Positions 1 through 13,660 are shown, counted from the stretch's first letter. The stretch: 64,000 nucleotides of DNA from Eucalyptus grandis (GCF_016545825.1 NC_052615.1:29571088-29635087), one strand, 5' to 3'. Notes: generated by a model not told the origin, from the letters alone. Numbers and translations are program-made.

Positions 1-1860
1 GAGGTTCTCCTGCAACTAACCTTTGCTTGCTCTAACGCTTTGTTCATATAACAGCACACGTTCTTTATGTTCACGGGAATGGAGCAGGAAGAACACTGTA
101 GTAGTCACTATTGCCAGTCAAATTTATTCTCCAATTGTTCCACAGAAGCAAGCCAAGTGTTTGGTATGAAATTAGTGTCTGCTATATATTTTAAACTTTC
201 GTGTAGAAAATCCTTTCGCCCTCTTAAAACTTATATCTTTCCCTCTGGCTAGAACTCTAAGTCCATCACTAGGATTTGGAGAGTTTTTTAGGTCACACTA
301 CAGAGGCTGACAATTTCATATATTAACTGGTAGAATAAGGCCGTTGATTTCGAAAGGATAAAAAAAAGGTGGTAAATGATAAAAAAGAAAAGGGGTTTCT
401 TTTTGTAGGAGATAAGAGAAGTTTGTGACTGGATAAAAATCAAATAACCATTGGTAGCTAACTAAAATAAGAGTTGATAACGCAAATCTATTATAGAGCT
501 GGTAATCACTCTAATTGAGGATGGCTTATTTTAACAATAGTTGGGTGTATTTGAATAGTTGGAATGTAAGTCAAATAAAAGTGACAATTCAACAGAAAAA
601 TTTGGCAAATTAATAGAAAACAAATTAGCATTAGTATGCAAGTCAAATGAGAGTTGGTACCTCAAAGTTAATTAGTAACTTAATTGGAAAAAAATTAGTA
701 ACTCACAAATAAAAATTGATAAAAATAAAAATTGATATATATATATTTATATTACATGGTGAAATTTAATCCTTGATAAGGAGTGTAAATAAAAGGTGAT
801 AAACAATAGGACAAATTTTTTGTTTGTGTGAAGTAAGGGAAGTCGGTATGTCAAAAACAATTGAAATAGATATTAAGAAAATAAGAATTTGTAATGCAAA
901 ACTATTTGATAACTTAATCTGAGAAAATTTTTTAATCACTCTAAGTGTTATTGATAATTTTAAAAAGAAGCTGGTAAATGAAAAGAAAAAAATTTAAGTA
1001 AGGCAAATAAATGTGGTAACTAGTAGAAAAGTTGGTAAATGAAAAAAAAAATCTAAATAAACATTGGTAAACAACTCGAATGAGACTTGGTAAAGTAGAC
1101 TAATAACAGAAAATCTAGTAAGTTACACAAATAAAGGCCAGTAGGTTCGCATAAAAAGTTGATATATTTCAAGTGTCTGCAAGACAGACAAAAATAAATA
1201 AATTTGTAAGCAACAAAAGTTGATAATTGGAAAAATCAAATAAAAATTGACAAGTAACTCATATGAGAATTGGTAACCTCAAGCAAGATGGTAAATTGAT
1301 CGGTAAAGTGTGGGTAATCATTCAAACGAATGATTAGGGAAATTAGATTACCATTTGGAGAAGCATAAGTTTTGCGTAGGAAACTGGCTTTTTCCTTGTT
1401 CTTTTTCCATTCTATCCTCCTTCTATGTAAAAGCACAGCAGCATTGAATGCGATGAGTTAAAAAATATGGATTAGAATCTTTCGGATAAGTTGATAAGTC
1501 TAACTAAAAGCTTTCGAGTTGACAACTAAAACACGAAACCAAGGAGTGAATTCGTAGATGTTTGCTAGAAAATGGTAAAAAATGTGCATGTTACTTGGCC
1601 AAAAAGCAGAGAAATTATGGGAAGCTCGATGCTCTTGCCCACGTTGAGGGATGGGAGATCAGATTTTATCTTCTACACAATCCCTTCCTGAGACACTTCA
1701 CGCAACGTCCACTCTGCTACATCATTCCCACATTTAACACGCCTCGAATTCTGGTCCGGACCGATCATATGTTAATCTCAGTTTCCTGAGAAACACATCA
1801 TGAGAAGTTAGGCAAATTTTGTTTCTGACATGTTACAAATTTCATCCATTTTTGGTAATG
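1..1860. other. AT-rich intergenic DNA with a degenerate short repeat
   Basis: No gene is supported here; the open frames are short and unlike any family I know. From about 420 to 1300 the sequence keeps returning to a short motif close to GTTGGTAA or GTTGATAA, preceded by A-rich DNA and often followed by CTCAAATAA-like sequence. The copies are imperfect and irregularly spaced, so this is a decayed array or very simple AT-rich DNA rather than a clean satellite. Confidence 0.45.
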
Positions 1861-1870
1861 CGCTTCTTCT

Positions 1871-1876
1871 ATATAT
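1871..1876 (+). promoter_or_regulatory. Putative TATA box of the GH9 gene
   Basis: An ATATAT core within TTCTATATATGG lies about 65 bases upstream of the chosen ATG at 1938. This is a plausible distance for a plant TATA box with a short 5' leader. The call rests on position only. Confidence 0.45.
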
Positions 1877-1937
1877 GGAGCCAGAGCTGTGCACACTCCT
1901 TCCAGTTGATCGAACTTCTGTTGCGGGAGAGAAAATC

Positions 1938-4399
1938 ATGGGTCAGCGGCATTGCTGGGTGATGTTGTTGTTCTTGACATTGTTCTTTTGGTGTGTGATG
2001 GTGACTCGTGAAGAAATGCCTCGAGCCGAGGCAGACCAAGGGTTGTGCCTCGGGGATTTTGACTATGGCAACGTGCTCGGCAAGGCCATTCTGTTCTTCG
2101 AAGGCCAGCGCTCGGGGAAGTTGCCGAGGCCAGCGAGTCAAATGGAGGGGAGACTCTGCACTATTGGACGGCAGCCCTGAGAATGTGATGCTTCCTGAAT
2201 CATTGTTTATATCCGACACGTCAATTACTCTTCATCTGCATGAAAGATCCTCAGTTCCTGTCTTATAGTTCATTATTGTTGAGATAGAGCATCGTCCTAC
2301 GTTGCTGACAATCATAATAGATATAAAATTTCCTTATCATTAACTCAAAAAACTTGTCCTTCAAATTAGAGACATGATGGTGCTTTTTTGGCAGGTTAAC
2401 TTGGTTGGAGGATACTACGATGCGGGCGACAACGTCAAGTTTGGTTGGCCGATGGCATTTGCTGTCACCCTGTTGAGTTGGACTGCTACAGAGAACCGAA
2501 GGGAGATCTCGGCGACCAACCAGCTTCGGTATTTGCGAAGTGCGATCAAATGGGGGACCGACTTCCTATTACAAGCTCACACTTCGCCTACCACACTATA
2601 TACGCAGGTCCGGTGCTTTTCCGTTCTACAACATCAAATATATATAGCATGCTAAATTGGTTTACCGTCTGAATTAGGACTTGTCCATCTATTCTCACCG
2701 ATCTCGATCATTGTGAGAGTCATTGTAACGTGGTTTAATGTTGCACGTCACTTTCACAGGTGGGAGATGGGAACTTGGATCACCAATGCTGGGAACGCCC
2801 CGAAGACATGGACACGGCAAGGACGCTCTATAAGATCACCTCTAGTTCGCCAGGAACCGAAGCGGCAGCTGAAGCGGCTGCTGCTCTTTCTGCAGCTTCA
2901 ATTGTTTTTAAATCGGTCAACTCCAACTACTCCAGACTGCTTCTGAGTAAATCGAAATCTGTGAGGGCCGAAAATCCATGTTCATCCATTGAGAAATATA
3001 AATACCTCTTACCTCATAAGTCATAATGTCACTCTAAGGCCTGAACACTGTCACTGTTTCAGCTATTTGAATTGGCAGACAAGTACAGAGGATCTTACCA
3101 GGGCTCGTGCCCTTTCTACTGCTCTTACTCAGGCTACCAGGTAAATCCTACAAAATCTTTTTTTTCCTGAAATTATTGAGTAAGATTGAATTCTTGCAGG
3201 ATGAGCTTCTATGGGCTAGTGTTTGGTTATACAAGGCAAGTGGAGACAGCAACTACTTGAACTATGTATTGAGCAACCAGGGATGGAGCCAGGCGGTTTC
3301 CGAATTCAGCTGGGACAACAAATTCGCTGGTGCACAAATGCTCTTGGCCGAGGTAACATCCTTCATCAGTCAATTAAAAAATTATTACCTTCTCCCGGAG
3401 TGGAAATTATCCACTTATCGAGCTACTCTGATCAGGAGTTCCACCGTGGCAAGAGCAATTTGGCCAAGTTCAACAATGACGCCGTATCGTTTGTGTGTGC
3501 CTTGATGCCTGGAAGTAGCTCTGTCCAGATCAAGACGACGCCCGGTACACTCTTTTGGATTTCCTAGTCCGTCAGGATTTTCAAATTTTCATTCTGGTGA
3601 CGGTTAGCTCTCAGGGAAAGAGAGTGAATAGTGCGGATATATCTTGTTTGTAGGTGGTCTGCTGTATACTCGGGACAGTTCGAATCTGCAGTATGCGATG
3701 AGCGCATCGATGGTGCTCCTGATACACTCGAAGACGTTGAGAGAGGCTCACGTCGATGGAGTCCAATGCGGGTCTGCACATTTCTCTGCCTCCCAAATCA
3801 GAGAATTCGCGAAATCACAGGTTAAACGCAATGATACCTCCTTGGACAAAGACAGAGATCCTAAGTCATTTTACACCTAACAAGATTATTTGAACAGAAG
3901 ATGCCATCGAATCGGGAAACCAAGCAGGCGATGGATCAATGCGTTTTGTGAACTTCGAAATACAAATCTAGTTTAATCCTATAGTTGAAGACAAATGAGA
4001 ATACACTCAGTCACCGCAAATTAAGAACATAGGAAACACTTTTGTGATCACGGTATGTGAATGTTTTCTCAGGTGGACTACATCCTGGGGAAGAATCCTA
4101 TGAACATGTCATACATGGTGGGCTGGGGCTCCAGATACCCGAGGCGGCTGCACCACCGCGGTGCGTCAATCCCGTCCATTCACGTCCACCCTGCCAAGGT
4201 GGGCTGCAACGACGGTCTCGCCACGTACTATTCATCGACCAATCCGAACCCGAACACCCATGTGGGGGCGATCGTGGGCGGGCCCGACTCGAACGACCGG
4301 TTTGGTGATTTAAGATCGGACTACTCACACTCGGAGCCCGCGACGTACATGAACGCGGCCTTTGTTGGGGCGGCTGCTGCTTTGGTTCCTAGAACCTAA
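1938..4399 (+). pseudogene. GH9 endo-1,4-beta-glucanase (cellulase), frameshifted in exon 1
   Basis: The eight exons I can define by GT-AG sites and homology are 1938-2184, 2395-2607, 2760-2960, 3063-3140, 3200-3352, 3436-3544, 3654-3820 and 4073-4399. With the shift ignored they encode about 497 residues, the usual size of a secreted class B GH9 enzyme acting on cell-wall glucan. The start MGQRHCWVMLLFLTLFF is a signal-peptide core. Seen motifs are ILFFEGQRSGKLP, DAGDNVKFG with the catalytic Asp pair, HHRGASIPS with the conserved His, and [13 protein letters not shown] with the acid Glu. Exon 1 breaks between KLP (ends 2126) and QRVKWRGDS (starts 2131): four bases lie where three would keep the frame. 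Read as given, translation stops at 2178-2180 after 80 codons. All introns and later exons are clean, so it is either a very young pseudogene or a sequence error. Confidence 0.88.
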
Positions 4400-4413
4400 G
4401 AAGAGTTCATTGT

Positions 4414-4419
4414 AATAAA
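4414..4419 (+). terminator. Putative poly(A) signal of the GH9 gene
   Basis: A perfect AATAAA lies 15 bases after the TAA stop. It is close to the stop for a plant gene, and real 3' ends may use other near-upstream elements farther on. Confidence 0.35.
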
Positions 4420-5970
4420 GACAGAAACATGCATTCACTCAAAAATCGAGTGCTCTAAGTGAGAACGACTCCAAAGAACAGCGGGATCACCCCGAATGAA
4501 ATTTACCTTAAAATCATAGATATTATTACTGCTAAGACTTTGGTACCATTGAATGAAAGCACAGAAATCATGTGACATAATTTACTGAAACAAAGGCATT
4601 TTCATATTATCTTTAAATTTGTGTAGACTATAGAGTAATCTTCACGTTCGTAATTGATTCACAGAAATCATCCACCCGCTTGCGGATGGTTCATACACCG
4701 TCGTTGCATGAAAGATTTTCTCAAAAATATAGGTTAACATAAATTGAATCCTAGTCAAAAGAGCTTGTTGAATAAACTATAATGTCTCTTTAAAAGATTG
4801 ATTTTGTTTATATGTATAGACTACCGGGGGACCTTGGAATACCGGCCGGTTGATTTGGCCGAAGGTGGTAGCCAAGAGGGTGTTTACACCCGATGGGGGT
4901 TGTTCCTAGTAATCCCCTAGAGGGGCACCTAACATGATTGTGTTCCTTACTTTTATTTGTTGGTACCCGCAAGCCTCACCCTCCTTTATTGGAAGTGAAT
5001 ATTTTTCTTCTCCAGGGAATATCAACGATTTCACATTAAAGAGGAGCAAATGTTGGCAACTCCTCACTTCAAATCATTCCAAATAAGGCTCGTGTGAGAT
5101 GGATCGCTTAGTCACACTAGGTTCTTTCTGGAGAGTCAATAAATGTGTGAAATAATCAATTATATGTTGCGTTCAACAAAATTGCCGCATGAAAACTCCA
5201 TTCGTTAACGGCATAAAAAAAAAAGAAGAGGACAACGACTTTTTAGGAATGGGGGAAAAGGAAAAGAAATCTGGAAAAGAACCCTAATGAACTTTTGGTC
5301 CATTTTGACTTTATCGTTGCTTATCCTACTTTTATACTCTCTCTTTTTTCTTTGCCATCCTTTTCCAATTTATTCAGTAGGGAAGAGGATGGGGGCGGTG
5401 CTTTGGTCATCCAGGTTGACAAAAACGCTTCGAAACGTGCACAAGTTGATCGCATAATGCATAAAAAAATAAAATTTATGTCTAGGTCTCTCTCAATTAT
5501 TGTAACACATGTGTGGGCATGACGTTGCGTGATCCTTGTAGACATTAAACTGCGAAATACATCTTTCAATCTTGATTATATCTCAGGGAATTCGGACATA
5601 TTCATGTTAAGATTAAGTTCCCATTGAGAATTTGCGAAAAAAGACCAGGTTTAAGTAGCATCCGACATTATCTATGCTCATCACTTTGTAATTTGGGTAA
5701 TTAGCTGATGCTTCGCTGATCAAGACCTAACCGATCCTTTGCTTAAACTCCCTAATTAGAGCAGTCTTTTCCGGTAAGCCAAAATTGATAATGCTATCGA
5801 ACGTTATCTTCCATGCACGTCATCTTTACAATTGAGAAGCAAACTTGAAAAAACTATAAGCAAACTTGAAAAAACTATCATCATTTAGACAAAAAGTATT
5901 ACAAGATGTCATCGATTAATCTCGTTCTGTCAAGAGAGTTCTTCGTTTAGTGCTTCTTTCGATGGTGATT
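4420..5970. other. Intergenic region between GH9 and WRKY genes
   Basis: No coding gene is supported. The sequence is mostly AT-rich. A short GC-rich patch at about 4820-4960, containing CCGGCCGG, stands out from its surroundings, but I cannot assign it to a family. The part next to 5970 probably carries the 3' UTR of the minus-strand WRKY gene. Confidence 0.4.
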
Positions 5971-7568
5971 TTAGCTGTAGCCAGCGACGCCAGGATCCAT
6001 AACCATGTCGTTCAATTCCTCAAACCCCATGAACATTTCATCGCTGAAGAACATCGTTGGGACGGTGTTATTCTCGTCACTCCCGCTCGATAACCCACTC
6101 TCGTTGCTGGACAGTTGCCGCTTGTCTTCTTCTGAATGAGTCACGACGGGCGGAGGAGTCACTGGAGACCGAGTAGCGGTCGAGCTCGGAGAGTCGCACG
6201 GGCCGTTGGCTAGAGGCGCGTGCCGGTTGCCTTTAGCTATGGCAGGTTGCTTTGCTTTAGGGGAAGCGAACTTGTTCCTGGTGCTGCCGGCGAGCGCGTT
6301 CCGGCGAGTCGGGTGGGTGTGGTTGTGCTCGCCGGTGTAGGTCACGACAAAGACCCTGGGATCAGAGCTGCTCCGCTCGACTAGTTTCCTTGCCAAACAA
6401 CCCTTTGAGCTGCTGCACCTGTAGTAGCTCCTGGATGCACAATTTTTCCAACCCAAGCAACACATCCGGTTAGGTCAACTGAAATCATGTGTGCCGAGAG
6501 AAACAAATGAATATGTAGCCTAAAAAACTAGTGAAACTGAGATTAATTTAAACACAGCCATTCAGTCTGCGGATCTAACAAGATCCGCTTATGACCGTAC
6601 ACTCGAGCCACTGCAAATTCGGTTTCAGCATAAAGAGAGAACGAAATTATGAGATAATCTGCCAAGTTTTAATCATGTAACTACGACATGCCATGCCTAC
6701 AAGAATTAAACTATCCGTATGGTGTACACAAGCACTCGAATCGCCTTTTTCTTCGCAAAACATATGCGCACGAGCATGCTGCTGATACTGGGTGCTAAAT
6801 GATGAAACCTGATACCAAGAACCAGCTTCTATCAGATGAATGAGTTCACTCGTAATTCTTCAGCAAAAGATAAGGAGATTTTTATTTTTGTATTGCAGTG
6901 CAAATCGAAGCTCAAGCGGTATCTTTTCCAAGTGTCTACAAAAAAAAATAAAAAAATCCAGGAATAACTTCATCGATCAAGGGAGGGGGAGAGAGAGAGG
7001 ACCGACCTAGGATGGGGCGAACCCTTGATCGGTTTCTGGCCGTACTTGCGCCAAGCCCACATGTCCGACGACACCCCATCGGCCGCCGTCACATGGTGCA
7101 CCTCCCTCTTCTGCTGATTCTTCCTAATCGTTCAATTAAACCAAATCAATCTCATTGATAAACATCAATTCACAAACCAATCCTCATAATCAAGAACTAC
7201 TTCTCTTACCTCCTCCTTTGTTTAGTTTCTTCATAGTGAACCACCTGGCTCGTTGTCGAAGCATCGGTCAAGGGCTCTTCTTCCTTCAGCTTATTCTCAG
7301 CCTCTTCAATCACTTCTTCGGATATCAACCCCGCATCGCGAACGGCCTCTGGTTCTGGATAGAATGGCTTGTAGAGCTGCTCCAAATCATCCAAGAGCGC
7401 TGACGTCTCGGCAAAGTCGGAAAACCCGCCGAAGAGAATCTCTTCTTGTCGCAGGTCGGCATCAGACTGCCACGACATCCAGTCCATGATATCGTAAGAA
7501 CTCTCGCCAACGCCGCACCCCCGGACAACCGCCTGCAGATCCCAATCATCGACGCGCACGGAATTCAT
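5971..7568 (-). CDS. WRKY transcription factor, group IIe (WRKY22/27/29 type)
   Basis: Three exons on the minus strand, 7568-7210, 7123-7007 and 6430-5971, join in frame to 311 codons. The DNA-binding domain is split between exons 2 and 3, with a phase-2 intron after the HPR that follows [13 protein letters not shown]. Residues 142-150 read WAWRKYGQK. The zinc finger is C164-X5-C170-X23-H194-N-H196, the C2H2 pattern of group II. A basic KNQQKRE stretch before the domain and the [10 protein letters not shown] segment place it in group IIe. The N-terminal 119 residues are acidic, and the tail is Ser/Pro-rich and ends in an acidic segment, typical of an activator. Known relatives act in pattern-triggered immunity and senescence in the nucleus, binding W-box DNA. 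The gene looks intact; the exact orthologue is not resolved. Confidence 0.93.
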
Positions 7569-7647
7569 CTCTCTGTAGGAGATTAATTTTCTCCCGAAAA
7601 GAAAGAAAGTATCAAAGGGTGATAAAAAAGGTGAGGCAGGAGGTAGT

Positions 7648-7655
7648 TTATATAT
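7648..7655 (-). promoter_or_regulatory. Putative TATA box of the WRKY gene
   Basis: On the minus strand TATATAAA lies 80 bases upstream of the ATG at 7568. Strength of match and distance both fit a plant core promoter. Confidence 0.5.
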
Positions 7656-7745
7656 TGGGAGAGATTCGGGTCACGAGTTCAAAAGTTGCGAGCTTGAAGT
7701 CTTCAGTTTCGCCTCAAATCCATTTCTTGGATCCATATTCCGGGT

Positions 7746-7751
7746 TTGACT
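7746..7751 (+). promoter_or_regulatory. W-box (TTGACT) upstream of the WRKY gene
   Basis: TTGACT, a WRKY-binding W-box, lies about 180 bases upstream of the WRKY start codon. A TGAC core on the other strand follows at about 7760. Auto- or cross-regulation by WRKY proteins is common in this family; for this gene it is inference only. Confidence 0.35.
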
Positions 7752-7799
7752 TTGTTCAAAAAGTCAGACGACCTTTAAACAATGGGACTGTGCACACAT

Positions 7800-9927
7800 G
7801 ATAGAAGAGGCATTGAACGGAGGAACGCGTGAATCAGCAGATGATGCAGCAGTCGTTCTTATATACAAGTTGCACAAGACAGCGGGACCTTCTTTTGGAT
7901 CCATTGCAGCTAAAGTTTTATTCTCTATCTTTTCATTGCATTTCACTTTCGCGGACGACTTTGAACTTTTTACGTTTAAAAAATGCTCCAGTTTTTTGCC
8001 TTTCGTGGACTATTTTACAAGTCGGTTGTGGACTCGGGAAATCGGGAAGATCTTGCTTGAAAACTTCTCTGCCTTTCTTTTCGGGTCAGTCCACAATAGG
8101 GGAAGAAAAAAAGAATAAATGAAAAATCTTGGAAATTTCCAGCTTAGAGTCATACAATTTTTCATAAATTAAGTAATCACAACACCACATTCTTAAATAT
8201 TTAATGGGATATAAGAGTGGTTTCGTTAAATATGTCAAACTTAATGGTTGTCATATGGAGAGAGTCAAAGGGAAAAATAAACAAAAAAAAGAAAATAAAC
8301 ACACATGCAGAGTTACTAGTGGGATTGCTGCGAATTTTAATTGGAATTCTTGCATGCGACGCGACCGTATCCATAAATAAATAATTTGTTTATCCAGCGG
8401 TGTGGTTGCAAACGCGATTTGCGATGTCGATCCAAAAAGGCTTTGCTTGAGACAGTCCGACACCTTTGACATCACGCACACGTAAATGCTGAGGTTTCTT
8501 CCTTATAATTCTCTAACGTTTGCGACGCGGCGGAACTGACTGGCAAAAAAATTTCACAATTTGCAAAAGCTTGCACACAAGCGCAAAGGATTGTCTGAAA
8601 GGCCAACCCTCAAGAGAAATCTTTTTTACTCAATTTTTTGGATAATGGGTCGAAAGTTGTCTGCATATTTTGAACATAACAAGCAAATTCTAACACAAAC
8701 CTAAGAATTTAGGGAATCAATTCTAAGCGTAAGGACAGAAATCTGAAAACGATAATAAATAGCAAGAGGTGGAACAAAATGCAGCAGCTTGGAGTTAAAA
8801 TAGAAAAAAGTGATTCTAAACCTACGAAAACGGCTGGCAAAAAAAAAAAAAACCTACGAAAACGGAGGATTTTGAGGCCCAAAATGAAAACCCTAAAGGG
8901 TATCCCAACTCTGAAAAGACCTCAAATGACTCGGGATGGGGATGGCCAAAGTCAATAGATAGAGAGGGAGGTCGGGCTTGTGGGGATAGGGATGGAGGCT
9001 CGACTAGTTGCAGCATTGTTGCGTTGAATGAGTATAGATTTAACGCTGAAATTACTACGAACACCATCGAAATTGGTGATGGAGTATTTATTCATTAAAA
9101 CTTTAAAATTTAGAATTAGATCGGAGAGAAAAACGTCCGAATATAAAATCGAGAGGACAAAACTCCTAGATGTAAAACTAATTTGGGAGAGTAAGGAAAG
9201 AACTTAAAGAAATAAAAGGGAAAACAATTAATAGGGGAGGAAGAGATTTAGGTCAAGTCCCTCTCTACCACGGTGGGAGAGACGAAGAAAGGTTCCGAGG
9301 AAAGGAGAGAGGGGGTTGGGACGTATCCAATGGATCCTTTGAAAATGCATTACTTTGCAAATTATTTACCATACACCAAGTGATGGAGGGAAGGGGGAAT
9401 CCCACCCCCTCCTCCACGTCGGGATACTAAGCTTCATGTCAATTATTCTATGGGGTTTGACCATTCCAGTTTCAAAAATAGATAGAGAAATGGTACCAAC
9501 AAAATTTTGTATTTTTGTAATTCTCTTTTCTTTCTTTTTGGCTTACTAATTAGTAATTAAAATACTCCTTCATAAATACAAACCAAAGTTAGACGCGAAG
9601 ATACTTTTTATTTTCAATTTCCGCCCCCGCATTGGTCTTATATAACGTTTCCTATCACATTTTGATTGATTCTAATCTTGTGAATATATAACCTCATTTT
9701 TTTAATTATCAGTTAATTAATTAAGCCATTCCTAGTTGATCCAATCATTGATAAAAAAGGACAATTAAAAGTCAATTGTGCTAAAATTTCTTGCCTTAAA
9801 TTGAATTTCTAACTCCATCACTGCATTCCCTAGCCACGACCTAAAAACGAGTTCCTCATGGATTAGTCTCTATGTTACTTGAGCAGATTAATTACCTAAG
9901 TTTTTTGACAGCGTGATGTGGCACTAG
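7800..9927. other. Intergenic region, no gene seen
   Basis: Both strands carry only short unconvincing frames. An AT-rich and A/G-rich texture dominates, including simple purine-rich stretches at about 9140-9320. I see no tRNA, transposon ends or conserved protein fragment. Confidence 0.4.
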
Positions 9928-10394
9928 AACTAAAAGAGAAAAGTTCTAAAAAAGTCCTAAACCTATTACATTAGTACCAATTCAATCATAAACTTTTAAA
10001 TTATACCAATTCAGTCCTAAGCATTTTTACATCGGTACCAATTCATTTCATCCAGCCAATTTTGGCTTGCCAGCGCTGACGTGGACATCGGCCGACGACC
10101 GGACGCTCGCTGGCCACCGCCAGAACAGTCCAAGGAGGAAGAAGGAAGAAAAGAAAAGGAAAAAGAAAAGAAAAAGGAAAAAAATCAAAAAAATATTAAA
10201 AAATTGCCACGTCAGCGTTCGGTCACCAACCGATATCCACGTCAGCGCCAGCATGCCAAAATTGGCCGGATGAACTGAATTGGTACCAATGTAAAAAGTT
10301 TTAGGACTGAATTGGTCCAATTGAAAAGTTTATGACTGAATTGATACTAATGCAATAGGTTTATGACTTTTTTGGTACTTTTCCCAAACTAAAA
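9928..10394. mobile_element. Long-TIR MITE, probably Mutator-like, with 8-bp target duplication
   Basis: The arms from about 9936 and to about 10386 are inverted repeats some 180 bases long that nearly fill the element. They share GTCCTAAACCTATT / GTCATAAACCTATT, CCAATTCAGTCCTAA, CCAATTTTGGC and GCTGACGTGGA in reverse order. The centre is an A/G-rich stretch at about 10125-10200. Flanking both ends is AACTAAAA (9928-9935 and 10387-10394), an 8-bp direct repeat that may extend to 9 bp with one mismatch. Long TIRs with an 8-9 bp duplication fit a non-autonomous Mutator-like element. It has no transposase. The open frames across it are by-products of the palindrome. Confidence 0.75.
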
Positions 10395-13300
10395 TCCTTG
10401 CAGGACAAGCCCGACCATTTCAAATGAAAAAGCCAGAGATTATATTGTCTTTGTGCTTATTTCAGTTCACCCCGAAAAAGAAGAAAGTGGGTCGATTTCT
10501 TTGAACATCCTTAACAAGTCAAAACCTTAAAAGGAAAAACAAATGATTGAAGAGGGTTGAAGATTGTCTCCGTCTATGATTTGTGAAGCCATTTCTGGTT
10601 GCGAACCAACTATGCGCTGAAAAGATTGACCAGACAATCCGGATTCAAAAGTCTAGTAGATAGAGGCAGTGTCTTTTCAGATTTGAGTTCACACTAAAGT
10701 TTATGATCTTGAAATTAATTAAATCACAAGTTATGTCGTCCCCATAAAGTGAGACACCGCCTATGTTCTTGCACCGGCGCTGTTTTGCCCTATAGGCCTA
10801 GATTTCCAGGCCATGCCCGGAGATATCTTGCGTCAACCTTCACCATTTTCTTGATCCAATCGTGAGAAACAAGACCATACAAACGGACGTTAGAAGATTT
10901 AACCAGGCCCTCGAAAGATTCTGATGAGCTAATTCGCTGTCACGATGGAATGCGACCGGTGTTAATGATCGAACGAGGGAACTTCAGCTCAGATTGAACC
11001 GCGTATGGTCGAAAGAAACAGAGAGGATCTTACTCACGCCCACCTATGCAGGAGCAATAACCCAACAACCCACCAAGTTCTTTAAAAGGCTAAGAAAATC
11101 ACAATTTTTCTTTTCAGAGCGGCGGTCATTCAATGGGCGGTCCCCCTCTTCTCCCTTTCCCACGCGCAACTTGGCCGTAGCTTTTAGCTTCGAGGCTCGT
11201 CCGACTCCTCCAAAGTCACGATAGGTTCAAAAGCCAAGTTGTCTTCATCTTACGTATGATAAAGATTAAACAAAGGGAAGCGGAGAAAAAGTCCACCGCA
11301 AGCGTGTATGGAGGGGATAGTTGAACCGCCTCCGCGGGGACGCTGGAATCTCGCCCGGATTCAAGAAAAGCGGCTCGGAATTATTCCCCAGCTTCAACCC
11401 TAAATGAGCACCTTTGCGTAAGGAAAGAAGACAGTACTAAAAAACAAAGATATTGCCCATGTCCACAGTTTAGGTAACGAGAGAGATTGGCCCTGGCACG
11501 CATGAGGTATAGAGTGCCAATCTTTACTATATTTCACCTATTCAGGTGCGCAAGCGACAAGGTGATCAGCATGTTTCACCAACCCTAGTGCCGGCCTGAA
11601 CATCCTCTTCAATGATGGAGAGAATGAGAAGGAATTGCTGGAATTTATTTTGACGAATAAGATCCTATAGTATTTGAGTAATAGCAAAGAAGATCAATAT
11701 CAGAACGTCCATCGTTTTTGCGCAGTGATTAGTCGGACAAGGCATAGAAGAAAGGGCTTATTGACCCGCCAACTAACAGGTCCATCGAAACTCTGCGGTT
11801 TTGTCGATGTGAGCCGGTTAACAAAGTCAACGATCCAATGAACCATCCATCGCACTATCTCCATCCGGCGTACAACAGCATGCGCGAACATCATCCATGA
11901 ACGTCTTTTCAGCCGTTACAAATAGATTCACGAATCCTCCATACGGTTGAGGGGCACGAAGGAAAAACAAGGGGAAGTAATGGGTGCACATGACCCTAAA
12001 CCCAAGGGAAAGTAAATTGAGAAGGGATATAGCTGGGTCCAGTATGGGGCACTCTCCCATCTCTTTCATGATCTTTGCGCAATATCTATACATACTCCTC
12101 CCTTTTCCTATTAGCCATCATGATGTAGATAGTGATTTTAGATCTTTGGGCCATGTGTTGGGGAATAATATTAGAGTGGAGCCTGCTATTCCTAGCTAGA
12201 GTGAGATTTTAGAAAGATCTACTCATGAAAAACAGTGAATGCTGGAAAGATATTGATTGTGAAATTGGATTGGTGGTGGAGTGGTGGGGGGAAGGGGGTG
12301 GGGCGCGGCGTGTGTTGCATGGCATGGACCCAAAACTCTAGTTTTGTAGGTTAGTCAACAACTTGGAGGATTGGGGGGAGCTTCTCTAGTTTGTTTAGTT
12401 ATGTGTGAAAAGCAAATATTGTTCGTGAACTTTGTTGGGTCCTCTCTACAAGAGAGAATTGATATGAAAACAGCCTGATGAAAAGATCTAATTATACAAT
12501 CCAATGACCCGATGATGTGCACTTACCACATCTATTCACCCCCTGCGACTTGGGTTGCAAGGATCTCAACACTCTACTAAAAGCGGGTAAATATTGTCAG
12601 GTATATCACTGATCAAATGGTGATTAAGTATAGACGGTCTATGTCAAAAGACGTACGATTAGATGTGATGGCTTATGAGGTCGGATGAACATGTTCTAAA
12701 GGGAAATATATTGACAATCAATCTCACAGCTTGATGGCTTATGAGGTCAGATGGAACATATTCTAAATGGAAATATATTAACAATCAATCTCAGGGCATC
12801 TCTAAGTTCACTTGAGTATATTCGTCATTAATTAGCGCTTGTGTTGTGTGGACACTTCATTCATCATTTGAATCAAACGGATTCCGATATTAGGAGCTCC
12901 CACATATATCATCCTCTCAAACCCCAGATGAACCTAATGAGTTGGGAATGAGTTCTATATGTGAGTAGAATTTACTCTCTCTCTCTCTTCCACGCGCAAA
13001 CAAGGGGGGCTCCATTGCCCTCCGTCGACTAAAGGTCATTTGGACAAAGGATGTCGACAGCATCACAAAAGAGAGGAGCTCGGGTACGATACAAATGGGT
13101 TAATGGGAGAGTAGGAAAAGAGTGGAGAGATCAGTCCCCCATGAAAAAACTGAAAAGACTCATTCCCATTCCAGTAGTCATTTTCACCCGAAAAGAAAAT
13201 AAGTTGCTAGTTCCAGTTTTGCACTGTGTCAGCTTCCACTGAGGACTAGCGAAAGCAGAAGCAGAGTATGACATCCTCGTTTGGCATTCCCAAGAATCAG

Positions 13301-13660
13301 TCACCGTATCAATAATGCTAGTGTCAAATTACAATGATAGATGTCTTCCAAAATGTGCCAAAACAAACAAATCCTCCTCTCAAAAAACTACAACACCCAA
13401 CTCTTTCCAAACTCTTACTACTCAATGATCGCCTCAGGTGCATCGTCAATCCGAGCATCTCAACGCCACACCTCTAAAAGAGACACTAGAAAAAATATAT
13501 TTTGTTTATACTTTAGCATGATAAGGAAAAAGAGAACAATATATCTTGTACCAGCTGACCAGGCAAAAAGCTAGTGATTGTACAGCCGCCTGGAAACCCT
13601 TTCTCTCCTCTAAAACTCAGCTGCAATGTACAAATCGGTGCACGCAACTAAATCTCTACC
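10395..13660. other. Intergenic region with a GC-richer block (about 10.75-12.1 kb)
   Basis: No full gene is supported. From about 10750 to 12100 the DNA is visibly richer in G+C than its flanks and has a texture like old organelle DNA or a decayed gene, but I could not match a gene. On the minus strand 10936-10790 is a 48-residue open stretch after a CAG acceptor-like site. It includes NVRLYGLVSHDWIKK and has a coding look, but I cannot assign it. A 66-bp direct duplication is listed separately. Confidence 0.3.
12667..12798. repeat. 66-bp tandem duplication
   Basis: Two adjacent copies start with GATGGCTTATGAGGTC at 12667 and 12733 and run to matching AATATATT...ACAATCAATCTCA ends. They differ by a few substitutions. 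No gene is associated. Confidence 0.8.
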